A stretch of DNA of 64,000 bases, from the NCBI GenBank assembly GCA_024516035.1, contig CM044958.1, positions 42,079,743 through 42,143,742 on the forward strand, read 5' to 3'. Below, piece after piece: positions 12,301 through 22,281 of this stretch (positions are counted from its first letter, which is position 1; each line of letters begins with the position of its first letter). The notes below the pieces were generated by a model. It searched no databases and was not told the origin of the DNA. It saw nothing but the letters and a program-made list of their open reading frames with translations. The position numbers were made by a program, and so were the translations under genes. The stretch is from Bactericera cockerelli (Eukaryota; Arthropoda; Insecta; Hemiptera; Triozidae).

Positions 12301-15300
12301 GCTAGTAAGTTATTGTGAGAGCAGCTACTCAATGATGAAATCCAGAGCACTTTTCCTCGGACCAAAGCTAGTAAGTTATTACGAGAGCAGCTACTCAATG
12401 ATGAAATCCAGAGCACTTTTCCTCGGACCAAAGCTAGTAAGTTATTGTGAGAGCAGCTACTCAATGATGAAATCCAGAGCACTTTTCCTCGGACCAAAGC
12501 TAGTAAGTTATTGTGAGAGCAGCTACTCAATGATGAAATCCAGAGCACTTTTCCTCGGACCAAAGCTAGTAAGTTATTGTGAGAGCAGCTACTCAATGAT
12601 GAAATCCAGAGCACTTTTCCTCGGACCAAAGCTAGTAAGTTATTACGAGAGCAGCGCGTGTGTGTGATAAAGGAACAAGAAGGAGGAAGATATAAAAGTG
12701 GGGTTAGAAAACAGAAAACATAAAAGGTAGTCTTTACTGGGATTTGAATTAACCCTCCCATGGTAACATAAATTCTCCCAATAATACTCAAAAATATTAA
12801 TTTTGGAAAAACGAAATGATTACAAACAAAATAATTGAACATAACTTTTATTAAGAACTTGAGTTTCAAAGAAAAGAACAATTTTTTGGGAATATTTTGC
12901 TCCCATTTACATTATTTCTTAAATTATTTCGACAAGAATATTGGCGTCAACAAGCAGGCGAGACCCAGATGTTACCACGCAAAGGTTAAAGAGAGGAAAA
13001 AAAGAAAGAATAAATATTCCTATTTTGATCATGTAAAGCAGGGGTCTTCAACCTGTGTCCCGCGGGCCACTTGTGGCCCACCGAGTCATTTTTGGTGGCC
13101 CGCGAGCTCATTCATGCTATTTCCTATTTCTTCCAGCACTAGCTGACCAAGATTTTTTTTTTTTTTTAATGCAAAAGTTACGAGCAGTGACAAATCCGAT
13201 GGGATTCGAACCTGGGTTTCCCACCTACAAGACTAATGCTTTGACCAACACTCCCTCCGGATTGCTACAACAAAACTTCAACCCAATATTGTCAAATCGG
13301 TGGATGCCATGCAATGCCAACCATCCCATGGAAGACCTAGGTTCGATCCCTCACAGAGTTGATTTTTTTCTAAACAGAAACTGATCAGAGACTCCTGTAC
13401 AATTTTTTTTTCTTCTAGTTTTTGTATAAAAAAATGAGTGAAACAATTTTCTTTTTAATTTTATTTCTAAAATAAAAATACCAACACTTGTTCCTGAAAT
13501 TAAAAATAGTTTTCTGAATTAGAATTCTTAGAAAAGATTCGTTTCATGTTGGCCAAATTATAAGTATAGTTATTTTAATTGGCCACATAAAGAATTCAAA
13601 TTTTTCATTCAAAGTTATTTTAACTCCAACAAACATCACAACACAACAAAATTAAGAGTATACCCAAGAACTACATTAATAAGTTATACTGATTGTCAAA
13701 ATTTTCGTTGCTGACACTGCTGTTCAAAATTTTCCTTGCTGATGTTCAAAATTCTACTTGCTGATCAAAATTTTCCTTGCTGATGTTCAAAATTCAACTG
13801 GCTGATGTTCTAAATTCAACTTGCTGATCAAAATTTTCCTTGCTGATGTTCGAAATTCTACGTGCTGATACTCAAAATTCTACTTGCTCATGTTCGAAAT
13901 TCTACGTGTTGATGTTCAAAATTCCACGTGCCGATGTTCAAAATTCTACGTGCTGATGCTCAAAATTCTCCTTGCTGATGTTCAAAATTCTACGTGCAGA
14001 TGTTCAAAATTCTATTTGCTGATGATCAAAATTCTACGTGCTGATGTTCAAAATTCAACTTGCTGATGTTCAAAATTCAACTTGCTGATGTTCAAAATTC
14101 AACTTGCTAATGTTCAAAATTCTACTTGCTGATACTCAAAATTCCACGTGCCGATGTTCAAAATTCTACTTGCTGATGTTCAAAATTCTACTTGCTGATA
14201 CCCAAAATTCTACGCCCTGATGCTCAAAATTCTACTTGCTGATACTCAAAATTCTACGTGCTGATGCTCAAAATTCTACTTGCTGATACTCGAAATTCTA
14301 CGTCCTGATGCTCAAAATTCTACTTGCTGATACTCAAAATTCCACGTGCCGATGTTCAAAATTCTACTTGCTGATGTTCAAAATTCTACTTGCTGATACT
14401 CAAAATTCTAGGTGCTGATGTTCAAAATTCTACTTGCTGATGTGTAAAATTCAACGTGCTGGTGCTCAAAATTCTACTTGCTGATACTCAAAATTCTACT
14501 TGCTCATGTTCAAAATTCTTCTTGCTGATATTCAAAATTCGACGTGCTGATGCTCAAAATTCTCCTTGCTGATACTCAAAATTCCACGTGCTAATACTCA
14601 AAATTCTACTTGCTGAAGTTCAAAATTCCACGTGCTGATGTTCAAAATTCCACGTGCTGATGTTCAAAATTCCACGTGCTGATGTTCAAATTTTCACGTG
14701 CTGGTGTTCAAAATTCCAAGTTTTCAAAATTAGATGTTATGATGACACTGCTTGCCAAACACCACAACACTAGTATCAAAATTCACAGCAAACAAGAAAT
14801 TCATGAGAAAGAAGATTCCACAAAGATCCCCTGGTTCCCCAACACCCAGAAACATCATTCCAGATGGCGGCATTTGCTTCTGGTGGAAATGTGGTGAAGG
14901 ATGGGAAGCAATCTAGAATCTCCTGGACGCATACCTTTCCAGTACTCCCACCCACCCCACTCTTCCTGATGGAAAGTGAAGTCAAGAAAATAATGGCGTA
15001 CCTAGCCCAAAGAATCCAAACTTTGCTGAAAACAAAGTCTTCTGAGAGCTGTAGTTCCAATCCCGGCAGATTCTTTGACTCGTAATTGGCATTTGCCAAC
15101 TAAATAAAACATCCTAGGTACAGAAATCCTTGTGTTTTTATTATTTCTTAACAGATTGATCTTAGCCTCATACTTCTTTCTTTTTTTTCAATATGTCTTA
15201 TACTTTATTTTGTACAATATATGTAAACTTAACCCAAAAAATTAACATAAATACCCCTCGTCGAAAGTTTTAGACACCTGGTCTAAAACTTGTGTTGACT

Positions 15301-18300
15301 GAGGGGGACTTGTGTTGATTGAGAGGGTGTGTTGACTGAAGGGGTATTTCTTACATGCATATCTCGAAACGTTCCATCTAGGTATATTACGGGTCGATTC
15401 ATAAAATTTCTCCACAATTGTCTGTCTTTGAAAGCTTCTTCCCGTTCTACATCTTGCCAGTGGAAACTTACAATTGTAATGCCAATTTTTTTTTCTTCTA
15501 TTATGTTTCCAATAGTGGCCCGCGGACTTTTTTGGAAAAGAAATATAGCCCAGAGACTGAAAAAGGTTGAAGACCCCTGATGTAAAGAGTTATTGCGAAA
15601 CAGGTCCCCTCAAATTTTCTCTACAAGAAATACACGTATACAACTGACCTCAGTAGCCTTGTAAGAAGACAAGTCGGTGGACTACAAGTCCACCGACTTG
15701 TCAGGTTACAAACCTGGAGATCGGTGGTTCGAGTCCCAAGTTCAGCAGAGATTGAGTAAAGCAAGTTTGAGTAATTGTGATATCACATCGTGATTAACTC
15801 AGATATGATAGCTTTTAAATACATGTAGACAATGGAAGTCCTGTAATTTACAATAATACATAACATATGTATACAGCTCGATTATGATTGGTGATTGAAC
15901 GCCAGTAGGGAAAAATCTATTCAATAACAGAGGTCTAATCGTTTTGTGTTTTGTTTCCAGGAAACACATTCTGTTCTCCCTCTATCGACAATTCTGCATT
16001 AGACTTCACAAATAAATGTAAGTTAAAGTTATCTACAATTAGATAGCTTCGGAAGCGGCCTTCTCCATTTCAACATGTGCCTTATGCCTGAAACTATTAA
16101 GACAACTGATATTATCAACAGAATTTTTGAGGTGCATACTTTTTGAGATAATAAAGTTATGACAGATGGAGGTACTAACAAGAAAACCGATTTTCTCTGC
16201 ATTATCTATTGACTATTTACCAAGGTTAACTCAAGAACAGAACTTTAAAATATGAATTGTCATTTTATTTTGTTCTCTCTTAAAGATTTTAAAATCCAGC
16301 GTCCGTCAATGGCACGTTGAATCCACCACTTTTTGTTATGTGGCTGAAGTTAAGCAACGTGCAGCGAGGTTAGGACTTGGATGGGTGACTATTCCAATTC
16401 GAAATCTTGTGATGCTTGTTCACAGCCCCTCTTAGAGCTTAGCTTAAGATGAATTTTTACTTTCTATTACCTAAAAGGTTTAGAAAGTATTGTTTTCGGT
16501 CAGTTTACAAAAAAAAAAAAAAAATAGGAAAATTAAGCAACTGAGTTGCTCATGAATCTGTTCGTCTCCTAATTTCGCTATTAAAGCTATTTCAGTCCCA
16601 TCTTAGAAGCTTTAGCTGAGAAGAAATACCTTTGTATATGTTATCCTGTTATTAAAAAAAAAAAAAATGTGTGACCCGTCGTGATATGACCATGCAGTTG
16701 AAAGCGACTTAACAAAAGAGAGACTCTGCCCCGGGGTTAAGTGGCAGAGAATGCCTCAGGCATTAACTTCGCCCCGGATTAACAAAACAATTGTAATTAA
16801 AAATTAATATTGATCTTTATTATTGTCTTGGGACTAGTATTATGGCATAATGGGACTACCTGTCTTGCGCTGACAGTCTAAATAAAGCACTACTTATTAT
16901 TATTTTTTCTTTGTACATACTTTTAAATTTTTTTTTTTAATTTTTGTTATTAATTCTTTGTTGATGATTGTTTTGTAAAAATAAATAAAGTGTAAATAAA
17001 TAAAGAAACCCCATGTGTGGTGCTGTGCCCCCAGGTCTGGGTTCCCTGAGTGATACCCTGCAGGACCCTAGCTGTCTGGAACCCTTCATCTCCCGCGCCG
17101 CAGAGCTCAGCGCCTCCAAGACCACCCTGTATGGGAAGACCTCCCGTCTGCAGACCAGCACCCCGGGTATAGCCTCCAACACGCTGCTCAATCTCACAGG
17201 TGAGTTCAACTTCTTGCGATGTTTTTCAATACTTCATTTTTCCAAGTCATTTTTTTATTAAACTTTAATCGCAAACAAGTTGCCTTTTTTATTTACAATT
17301 ATTAAACATGTATGAGTACATATTATACAAAATAAACAATAGAAGCTGAGTTGGAGTATAAAAAACAAAAGAAATGTTACAACTTAAAAGATTATTTTTA
17401 AAGCATTAATAAGACAGTGGGAGCTTTTCCTACCTCCTTCTGAAAAAACCAATCCTTGGAACTACATCTTCTCTATGGGCAACTTCCTTTTCAGAACAAC
17501 ATTGATGTTTTCTGCATTAGCCATAGTGCACTCAAATCCTCAATTGAAGAGGTATTATCTTAATATATTTTGTATAATGGATCTTTTTTCTTTTCCAATT
17601 ATACCTATTTACTATAATTTATAATAAAATTATTATATCTTTTATCTATTTCCTAAGGTCTACATTGTAATAGAGTACCAATAAACTTGTTATGTAAACC
17701 TTGTAAAAATAAATAAATAAATAAATTATTTATGAAGAAAAAAATCCCAACAGCTAATGGATTTACTTTACAATGTATCAGTTGTATCAGCCACCTCAGT
17801 GGTTCACGCCAAGGACTTTGAGTTGGAAAGCTGTTGTTCGTGTCCTGGCCATGTCAACAAATCTAGTAGATTGTAGTTTTTTTGGTATTATCTGAGTAGT
17901 AATTATCTACTCAGATAATTCGCGCTGTCTCTCTTAGACTCAGAGGTACCAGAAAAATTGTTAGGAGTCTATCTTATGAGTTGTAAACCTTAATCTGTAG
18001 ATTAGAAACGTGAATATATAATGTTTGTTTAATAAACCCATTTCATTCTTAGGTAATGTAAAAAAAAAAAAAAAATCTGAGTATAGTGTATATTATTTGG
18101 GGAACGACGCGAGGATTCAATTGTGAAAAACATTCTAGTTAAACACAATCAAATTAATTGTTTATATTATACAGTAATTCGTGAATAAAATAATAGTAAT
18201 TACATTAGCTCTGGGTTCTGGGCTTAATAGCTTTACTTATAAAACTCTGCCCTTATTAGATTTACTATTATTATTATTAAGTTACATTCATGATGATCAA

Positions 18301-19344
18301 GAAGGGTGGAAAAGCCAGCGTCGATGGCATGTTGAATACACCGGTTCCCTTCAGAACACCGAAGTTAAGCGACATCCAGCGAGGTTAAGACTTGGATGGG
18401 TGACCATTCAAATTCTAATTCTCGTGACGCTGGCTTTTCCCGGCCCCACTCAGGCTGGGTGAGGTCAATGTGAGTAGCAGGTTTGTGAGTTTCCTGCGAA
18501 TGGAGGGTAAAACCCCCGTCGTGATATGACCATGGCAGTTGAAAGCGACGTTAAACCCCACTTAAAAAAAAAAAAGGGTGGAAAACTATTTGTTTAGGAA
18601 ACCTGAAAAGAGCTATCGTATGCTTTTTTTACTTTTTAAAAGTTCCGAAATTTGAGACTGAAATCTGTAATGCTGAGAAACGCAGTTTGTTCATAGAAGC
18701 AATCATGTTCTCAAATAAAACAATACACAACAGGTCCAAGGTTTTTTTTTAAAGAAAATTTCAGAATCAATTCTTGGGGACACTTAAGATTAAAATAATG
18801 TCAGATAATTTTTCGAAAAATACCGTTGAACGGAGATATGAACAAAATAATAACTCAGTTTTGAATGCAAAGAAGTACAAAATGTTGGGTATTTTTCTTG
18901 GTAAATTTACTCAATAATCATAATACTCGTACACAATAACATGAGAACTAATTACATACTTTTCAACAAGTTTATACTTTAGGTAAATATTTTATTTTTT
19001 TTTCAAGTTTTTTTTTCCTTCATTTTTCGAAATATTACCTAAGATTATTTTAGTCTTAGAATGTCTCCTGGAGTTGATTCTGAAATTAAAAAAAAAATAA
19101 AACTTGGACACCCTGTAGAAAAAAATACATTGCCAATAATTATACAAAAACCAACACAATTCTTGCGATATCTAATATCAGATATTCTCGGAAGTATACT
19201 AACATGGTTTTGATTTTTCCAGAACTGCTGGATGGGTCAGTCTCCATCTATCCTGAAATTAGCGGCCTCTACGACAGTCCTCAGAGATTGAAGGATCTCA
19301 AAATTCTGGAAGATAAAATAAAGACTCTGAGATCCAAGACCTAA
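3242..19344 (+). CDS. Sry-alpha: Serendipity-alpha-like protein (vinculin/alpha-catenin superfamily), 11 coding exons
   Basis: Coding exons: 3242-3349, 4112-4273, 4975-5226, 5923-6048, 6658-6853, 7236-7438, 8159-8360, 10119-10298, 15961-16017, 17035-17199, 19223-19344. All junctions are GT-AG, phases agree throughout, and the sum is 1773 nt (590 residues plus TAA). The start ATG follows the acceptor by two bases in a usable context (ACATGG). The product is soluble and helix-rich, without signal peptide or membrane span. The pattern near residues 62-105 (LCLSQ, then TRWYLSNR, then CLNE) recalls insect Serendipity-alpha, a distant alpha-catenin/vinculin relative that organises cortical actin and membrane during Drosophila cellularization. 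That likeness is from recollection, not an alignment. Length is close to the roughly 530 residues of the fly protein. Alternatives are another vinculin-like protein such as alpha-catulin, though the N terminus does not look like catulin. The gene is convergent with MGAT2. Exons 7 and 8 end in tandem arrays that repeat their splice donors. Confidence 0.6.
3712..3954. mobile_element. 243-bp MITE in intron 1
   Basis: Inverted ends of about 35 bp begin GAATGGGTGAGTAGAAG and close with the complement. AAAT flanks both sides (3708-3711 and 3955-3958). The element has no coding capacity and I cannot place its family. Confidence 0.7.
4112..4273 (+). CDS. Sry-alpha: Serendipity-alpha-like, coding exon 2
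   Basis: Residues 37-90, phase 0 at both ends. A strong pyrimidine tract precedes the acceptor (CTCCTTTTCTCCTCCAG) and the donor is AAG followed by GTATGT. It contains the LCLSQ segment typical of the N-terminal helical bundle of the presumed family. Confidence 0.6.
4975..5226 (+). CDS. Sry-alpha: Serendipity-alpha-like, coding exon 3
   Basis: Residues 91-174, phase 0 at both ends. It carries the TRWYLSNRMQFCLNEIA helix and ends CQQ followed by GTGAGA. The open frame is clean across 84 codons with balanced, non-repetitive composition. Confidence 0.65.
5366..5550 (-). repeat. SINE family B copy
   Basis: Read on the minus strand, a tRNA-like region with box B (GGTTGATCGTTCGAGTCCC-like) is followed by a body ending in T-rich sequence. 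A related copy lies on the plus strand at 15664-15855, sharing the CTTGGGACTCGAAC and GCTTTACT stretches. A short head fragment of the same family occurs at 5812-5880. Confidence 0.55.
5812..5880 (-). repeat. SINE family B head fragment
   Basis: CTTGGGACTCAAACCACCAACTT matches, with changes, the tRNA-like head of the family B copies. The body is missing, and it ends about 40 bp before coding exon 4. Confidence 0.45.
5923..6048 (+). CDS. Sry-alpha: Serendipity-alpha-like, coding exon 4
   Basis: Residues 175-216, phase 0 at both ends. The acceptor is TCTAATTCCAG and the donor is CAG followed by GTAAGT. The exon is charged and helical (KERDKLQQDR near its start). Confidence 0.65.
6071..6240 (-). 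repeat. R1-type interspersed tail repeat
   Basis: This is the reverse complement of the stretch at 9655-9830. The shared core is TTGCCACAGGCAATAACCCC followed by CGCCCTTT and an A/T-rich tail ending in AATAAAGC. Other pieces lie near 43875-43960 and 46540-47070. It looks like the 3' end of a LINE or a SINE, but no coding part is present. Confidence 0.5.
6453..6550 (-). repeat. SINE family A body fragment
   Basis: AAGGCCTCTTCACA and TTTCGTGGGTAGG match the body of the family A copy at 7672-8004. No tRNA head is present. Confidence 0.5.
6658..6853 (+). CDS. Sry-alpha: Serendipity-alpha-like, coding exon 5
   Basis: Residues 217-282, ending phase 1 before GTGAGT. The split codon with exon 6 rebuilds a cysteine (T plus GT). 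The ISGFDIHCERIVHIAMFAIN segment resembles a buried helix of a vinculin-type bundle. Confidence 0.6.
7236..7438 (+). CDS. Sry-alpha: Serendipity-alpha-like, coding exon 6
   Basis: Residues 282-349, phase 0 at the end (AAG followed by GTACAT). The acceptor is TGTGTCCCAG. The exon is helical and leucine-rich (LESLEDTLVPALITFY). Confidence 0.6.
7672..8004 (-). repeat. full-length SINE family A with 16-bp target duplication
   Basis: AAAGCATTCTTTGCTA occurs at 7656-7671 and 8005-8020. Between them, read on the minus strand, are a tRNA-like head with boxes A and B (about 8004-7925), a body including GGCGGCATTACC and GTGAAGAGGCCTTG, and a tail of TATG/TATT repeats. The element lies in intron 6. Truncated relatives occur at 6453, 22208 and 24562. 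Confidence 0.85.
8159..8360 (+). CDS. Sry-alpha: Serendipity-alpha-like, coding exon 7 (3' end inside a tandem array)
   Basis: Residues 350-417, ending phase 1 (CTA G before GTATGG). The last ten codons (SSSLHTLQL and neighbours) and the donor form the first unit of a 48-bp tandem array. This assumes the first donor is used: reading past it gives a TAG stop at 8372-8374. Confidence 0.55.
8332..8523 (+). repeat. 48-bp minisatellite, 4 copies, built on exon 7 end and its donor
   Basis: Four 48-bp units follow one another. Each holds ATCCAGCTCTCTTCATACAC, then the exon end CAGCTAG and the donor GTATGG. Only a few substitutions separate the units. Donor copies sit at 8361, 8409, 8457 and 8505. 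Confidence 0.9.
9655..9830 (+). repeat. R1-type interspersed tail repeat
   Basis: This is the plus-strand counterpart of 6071-6240, ending in an A-rich tail with AATAAAGC. It is followed at 9900-10040 by another repeat whose reverse complement occurs near 16715-16905 (shared core GACTGTCAGCGCAAGACAGG). Confidence 0.5.
10119..10298 (+). CDS. Sry-alpha: Serendipity-alpha-like, coding exon 8 (3' end is unit 1 of a satellite)
   Basis: Residues 417-477, phase 1 at the end (GCT A before GTAAGT). The acceptor is GCTGTCTCAG. The C-terminal 15 codons (EQLLNDEIQSTFPRT and following) belong to the first unit of the array that fills the next 2.4 kb. Reading past the first donor gives TGA at 10309-10311. 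Confidence 0.65.
10253..12653 (+). repeat. 66-bp satellite copying the exon 8 end and splice donor, 33 donor copies
   Basis: The standard unit is 66 bp: 46-54 bp of exon 8 3' end, then GTAAGTTATTGTGAGA. I count 33 copies of GCTAGTAAGTTA: 9 (10294-10822), 10 of which nine spacings are 40 bp (11011-11371), 1 (11437), 3 (11671-11803) and 10 (12037-12631). The blocks are separated by spacers containing a hairpin. The 40-bp unit equals the 66-bp unit with a deletion between two internal AGAGCA repeats. Confidence 0.95.
11517..11620. repeat. hairpin spacer inside the 66-bp array
   Basis: AAAACTAGGATT, a six-base loop and AATCCTAGTTTT form an inverted repeat extended by AT-rich arms. The same spacer recurs near 10905-10960 and 11882-11988, always after a GAGAGCATGGAAA stretch. 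It looks like a small palindromic insertion that was later amplified with the array. Confidence 0.7.
13165..13370. repeat. tRNA-like SINE pieces inside the hAT element
   Basis: On the minus strand near 13185-13260 there is a tRNA-like head with CCCAGGTTCGAATCCC. A second, plus-strand GGTTCGATCCC box-B motif lies near 13340-13352. Neither folds as a complete tRNA by inspection. Confidence 0.5.
13696..14728. repeat. 22-bp minisatellite, about 46 units
   Basis: The repeated unit contains TTCAAAATTCTACTTGCTGA with frequent ACGTGC/ACTTGC alternation. It lies wholly within the hAT element and makes up about 40% of it. Confidence 0.9.
15664..15855 (+). repeat. SINE family B copy
   Basis: A tRNA-like head with CGGTGGTTCGAGTCCCAAG is followed by a body with AGATTGAGTAAAGCAAGTTT. 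It is the same family as 5366-5550 in opposite orientation. A short inverted piece (GTCGGTGGACT and AGTCCACCGAC) precedes it. Confidence 0.55.
15961..16017 (+). CDS. Sry-alpha: Serendipity-alpha-like, coding exon 9
   Basis: A 57-nt exon (residues 477-496) with a strong acceptor (TTTTGTTTCCAG) and donor (T before GTAAGT). Phase matches exon 8 and exon 10. Evidence is splice signals and frame only, so it is less certain than the long exons. Confidence 0.5.
16300..16446 (+). repeat. diverged 5S-rRNA-derived SINE head
   Basis: CTGAAGTTAAGCAACG and GACTTGGATGGGTGAC match the internal promoter region of 5S rRNA and the SINE head at 18314. The typical 3' tail motif (CGTCGTGATATGACCATG) appears separately near 16677-16694, so the copy is interrupted or deleted. 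Confidence 0.65.
17035..17199 (+). CDS. Sry-alpha: Serendipity-alpha-like, coding exon 10
   Basis: Residues 496-551, phase 1 at the end (ACA G before GTGAGT). GC content is clearly higher than the surroundings. The acceptor is GTGCCCCCAG. It contains FISRAAELSASKTTLYGKTS. Confidence 0.65.
18314..18575 (+). repeat. 5S-rRNA-derived SINE, full length, with target duplication
   Basis: The head follows 5S rRNA: ACACCGAAGTTAAGC and ACTTGGATGGGTGACC sit at the A-box and C-box positions. The tail (GAGGTCAATGTGAGTAGCAGG, then GTCGTGATATGACC) ends in poly-A. GGGTGGAAAA flanks both sides (18304-18313 and 18576-18585). SINEs with a 5S promoter form the SINE3 class. Confidence 0.9.
19223..19344 (+). CDS. 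Sry-alpha: Serendipity-alpha-like, terminal coding exon 11
   Basis: Residues 551-590 then TAA at 19342-19344. The acceptor is GATTTTTCCAG. The charged C terminus (LKDLKILEDKIKTLRSKT) suggests an amphipathic helix. Possible polyadenylation hexamers lie some 700-1500 bp downstream, but none is clearly the site. Confidence 0.6.
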
Positions 19345-21254
19345 ACCTAGAAGCTGAACAAGTCCTTTTATCATATTCATCACAAATGTTTCAAACATTT
19401 TCTCTTTGTGAATCAAGGAATTGAACAGCATTCAATTCCCCCGAGTTCTTGATTTCTTTATTTTTCCAGGGTTCGAGGCATGGCGATATATATTTATTTA
19501 TTTTCCTAACCCTACACGAGATATAATTGGGACAATTTACAATTACCTTTTTTGTAAATTGGAGGAATCGAAGCATATCCTTCAGGCTTCAATTTTTTGA
19601 AGCCTACAAAAGCTCAATGATAATTTGTTAATAATTTTATTGAGTAGATAACTTTCTTTTCCCATAAAAAATCGTCTAATGGACATTAAACCAACACAAA
19701 TTAATAATCAGCAGAGTTGATATACCAATTCCTCTAGCGGTTGGTGTATGAACATTAAAGTATCCGTCAATGTACCTAGTAGTAGATAAACAGACAAATT
19801 ATTTACTATTTTAACTGAACTAGGGACTTTGATTTATACGTACAAAAGTATGTAAACGTATTTCTTTTCCGTCTTATATTGATCTCAACCCGTGTGTATG
19901 TATTTATTTTCTCTTTTTTAATGTATTACTGATTGTGCAATATGTCTATCTGTCTGGGGGCTCATTCAAGATTTTTCTTTTTATCTTGGAATTATCGAAT
20001 GGTCACTATTTTAATTGCTATGAGACATGTTTTTTTTTGTGATTCCATTACTTTCCTTATTATAGGATAAGGAAAATAAAAAATCCTTACATGATGTGTT
20101 CAAGTGATCCTATCATTGATTGATTATCCAAGTTCTAGACAACTTGCAGCTAACGAAATTCAATAGACTGGTTGACCACTGTCTATCCATGATTTGAATA
20201 CTCCAAAAAATGAAATAAGGCTTCTCCCCGTGTTCCGAAGTGGAACAAGAAAGTAATGCTCATTATTCTTAATAGAAAGCCACTAGTGGTGACGAAGTGC
20301 TTATAATTACGTCTTACTGAATACATCCTGTGCGGCGTAGCTAAACCTTCCTGTTTTCTTCTGAATGTAAGCAATATTGATTATTATTTTCTGTGCCAAT
20401 TATTGTAAACTTTTACTATAAAAAAGAGTAATATACTCTGATTCATATTAAGCGATTTGCAATTTAACCTTCTTACTATGTACGTATTTTCTCTCATCTA
20501 ATTTTCTAGTCTGTAATAATTCTTTTTTTACACCTGAGTGTATTTTGACATGTTTGTTTCTTCCTTGCTGGCGTCTTTTACACGTTTACTCATTTACTAT
20601 GCATTCATTTATTTATTTTTACATTTTACAGATAATACTCCGTTTTAGAACATATTTTTTTCCCAAATACCTACTACTTTTTTTATATCCAAGTTTTTAT
20701 TTGATCCTTTTTCCTGTTGTTGACATGGTGGAATTTTCTAGTAATAGTTGACAACGGTAATTCTAATTAATTTAACAAAAGATGGTTTCCTTTTTTCCTA
20801 AATACTCATACATTTTTGTTTAACCCATACTATTTTCAATTTGAAAATAAAAGTGTACCTATAATTATTGTGAAATAATTAAATGTAAAATATTGTTTTT
20901 CACTCAATTTATGCTGAAGTATTTTGCAGAGATAGTCGGTTCTGTTCACATCGAACTTGTGACTTCAGCTTTCGGTAGCTTCAATATTACATGAACACTT
21001 AAAAAGTATGTAGACTGTGTAGCATCAAGGTTCAACTCCAGGCAACTACTCATCTTATTCTCTCATGATGAAAGAAGTTAGAAAATTAGCCACTTTAAGA
21101 GCAAAACTTTTGATTGTTTTATTGGGATTACACGTCACTTTCAAGTGCTGTAGTTTTTTGTGGCAGGACTTGATTGGATTGAACAAAATGTGTAGCACCA
21201 TGGCCGAGTGCAGTAGCGAGACACTGTTCTTCTCCCTGTAACGTTCCCTAGCCA

Positions 21255-21400
21255 GACAAATCCCGTAGTATGCCTGTATGCCTCACCTCTGATGAGCAAG
21301 AAGTGACACAATCTTCCCATTTAGGTGCTAAGTCAACACAACAACTGAAACCAAATTTTGAATACAAAATTTTTGTCGGCTCTGAGGATAAAGCCCGGTA
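21255..21400 (-). repeat. SINE family D fragment
   Basis: GTAGTATGCCT, CTCTGATGAGC, AAGTGACACAAT and TAGGTGCT match, with changes, the body of the copy at 45640-45860. The tRNA-like head is absent. Confidence 0.45.
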
Positions 21401-22207
21401 CCTTTTCCATCGGATTGGTTCAGGTCTGATAACAGATCTAATAGGTAGTTGAAGGAGAAGTTAATTCCCAAAGAAATTGATATAAATAGTTTAAAATTAA
21501 TAGACAAGTATTTCTTATGAAAACTAACTTATTAGATTGTAATTTATTTATTTCATACTAGCATAGTAACACAGTACAACAAAGTAAATGGAACAGTAAA
21601 TTTTGACTGTTCTCTTTTAGAAGAAATAGATCTAACAATATAAAATGAATTGAATTTGTTAAAAAAGAATGACACATTATTGATCAAGATTTACAGAAAG
21701 AGAGAGAGAGAGGAATACGTGTATCATAAGTTTTGAGTTCATTTCGATCACAAGTAGATGAATTTTTTTATCCTGCGTTGTGCATTAATTGGCTGTGAAT
21801 TCAAGCTATATTTCAGGAAAACAATACTGGCCCTTAGGGTATAAATGAACATGGTCTTAGCCAGTATATTTTTGGAAACCATGCTAAAGAAAATTTGTAT
21901 GGTGTACCATTGCTCATGGTAAACAAGGTAGCATGGGAATATCCAATGAAATAACAACCCTGCTCACTGATATAAATTTTGCATATGAATCTATATATAA
22001 AAAAAAATCTATAAATAAATTTTAGCAGACTAGATACAAAATTAAAACAACATAAAAATTGGAAGCTAAAAGTTAATTATCTAGTTGTCATAATTAATGC
22101 CTTCAATTCGAATCTTTGGAACTGAGAGTTTCTAATAGTGCTTGTTTGTATTGTTGATGAAGGAGGGGAGGCAGTCCTATTACGTAGACAGTTGTATACT
22201 ATAAAGT

Positions 22208-22281
22208 GTATGTATGTATGATTTTCTTTGTGGTGAAGCACAAGGCCTCTTCACAATTTTTGTGGGTAGCGCAGCATTACT
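22208..22281 (-). repeat. SINE family A tail fragment
   Basis: TTTCTTTGTGGTGAAGCACA and GTGGGTAGCGCAGCATTACT are identical to the 3' part of the copy at 7672-8004, with the same leading TATG repeats. Confidence 0.7.

Larger units (their letters stand above)
13039..15579. mobile_element. non-autonomous hAT element (2,541 bp)
   Basis: The ends are CAGGGGTCTTCAACCT and its complement. The eight-base target duplication ATGTAAAG is perfect (13031-13038 and 15580-15587). Eight-base duplications and CAGGG-type ends are hAT hallmarks. No transposase frame is present. Most of the interior is a 22-bp minisatellite, plus tRNA-derived SINE pieces near 13165-13370. It lies in intron 8 of the plus-strand gene. 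Confidence 0.9.

Noticed and set aside
10123..12881. Open frames with a 22-residue repeat on both strands
   Set aside because: They are by-products of the 66-bp array derived from the exon 8 end. Their frame is not the frame of the exon.
18314..18420. 5S rRNA gene
   Set aside because: Only part of the 5S sequence is kept, followed by an unrelated tail, poly-A and target duplications. It is a SINE.
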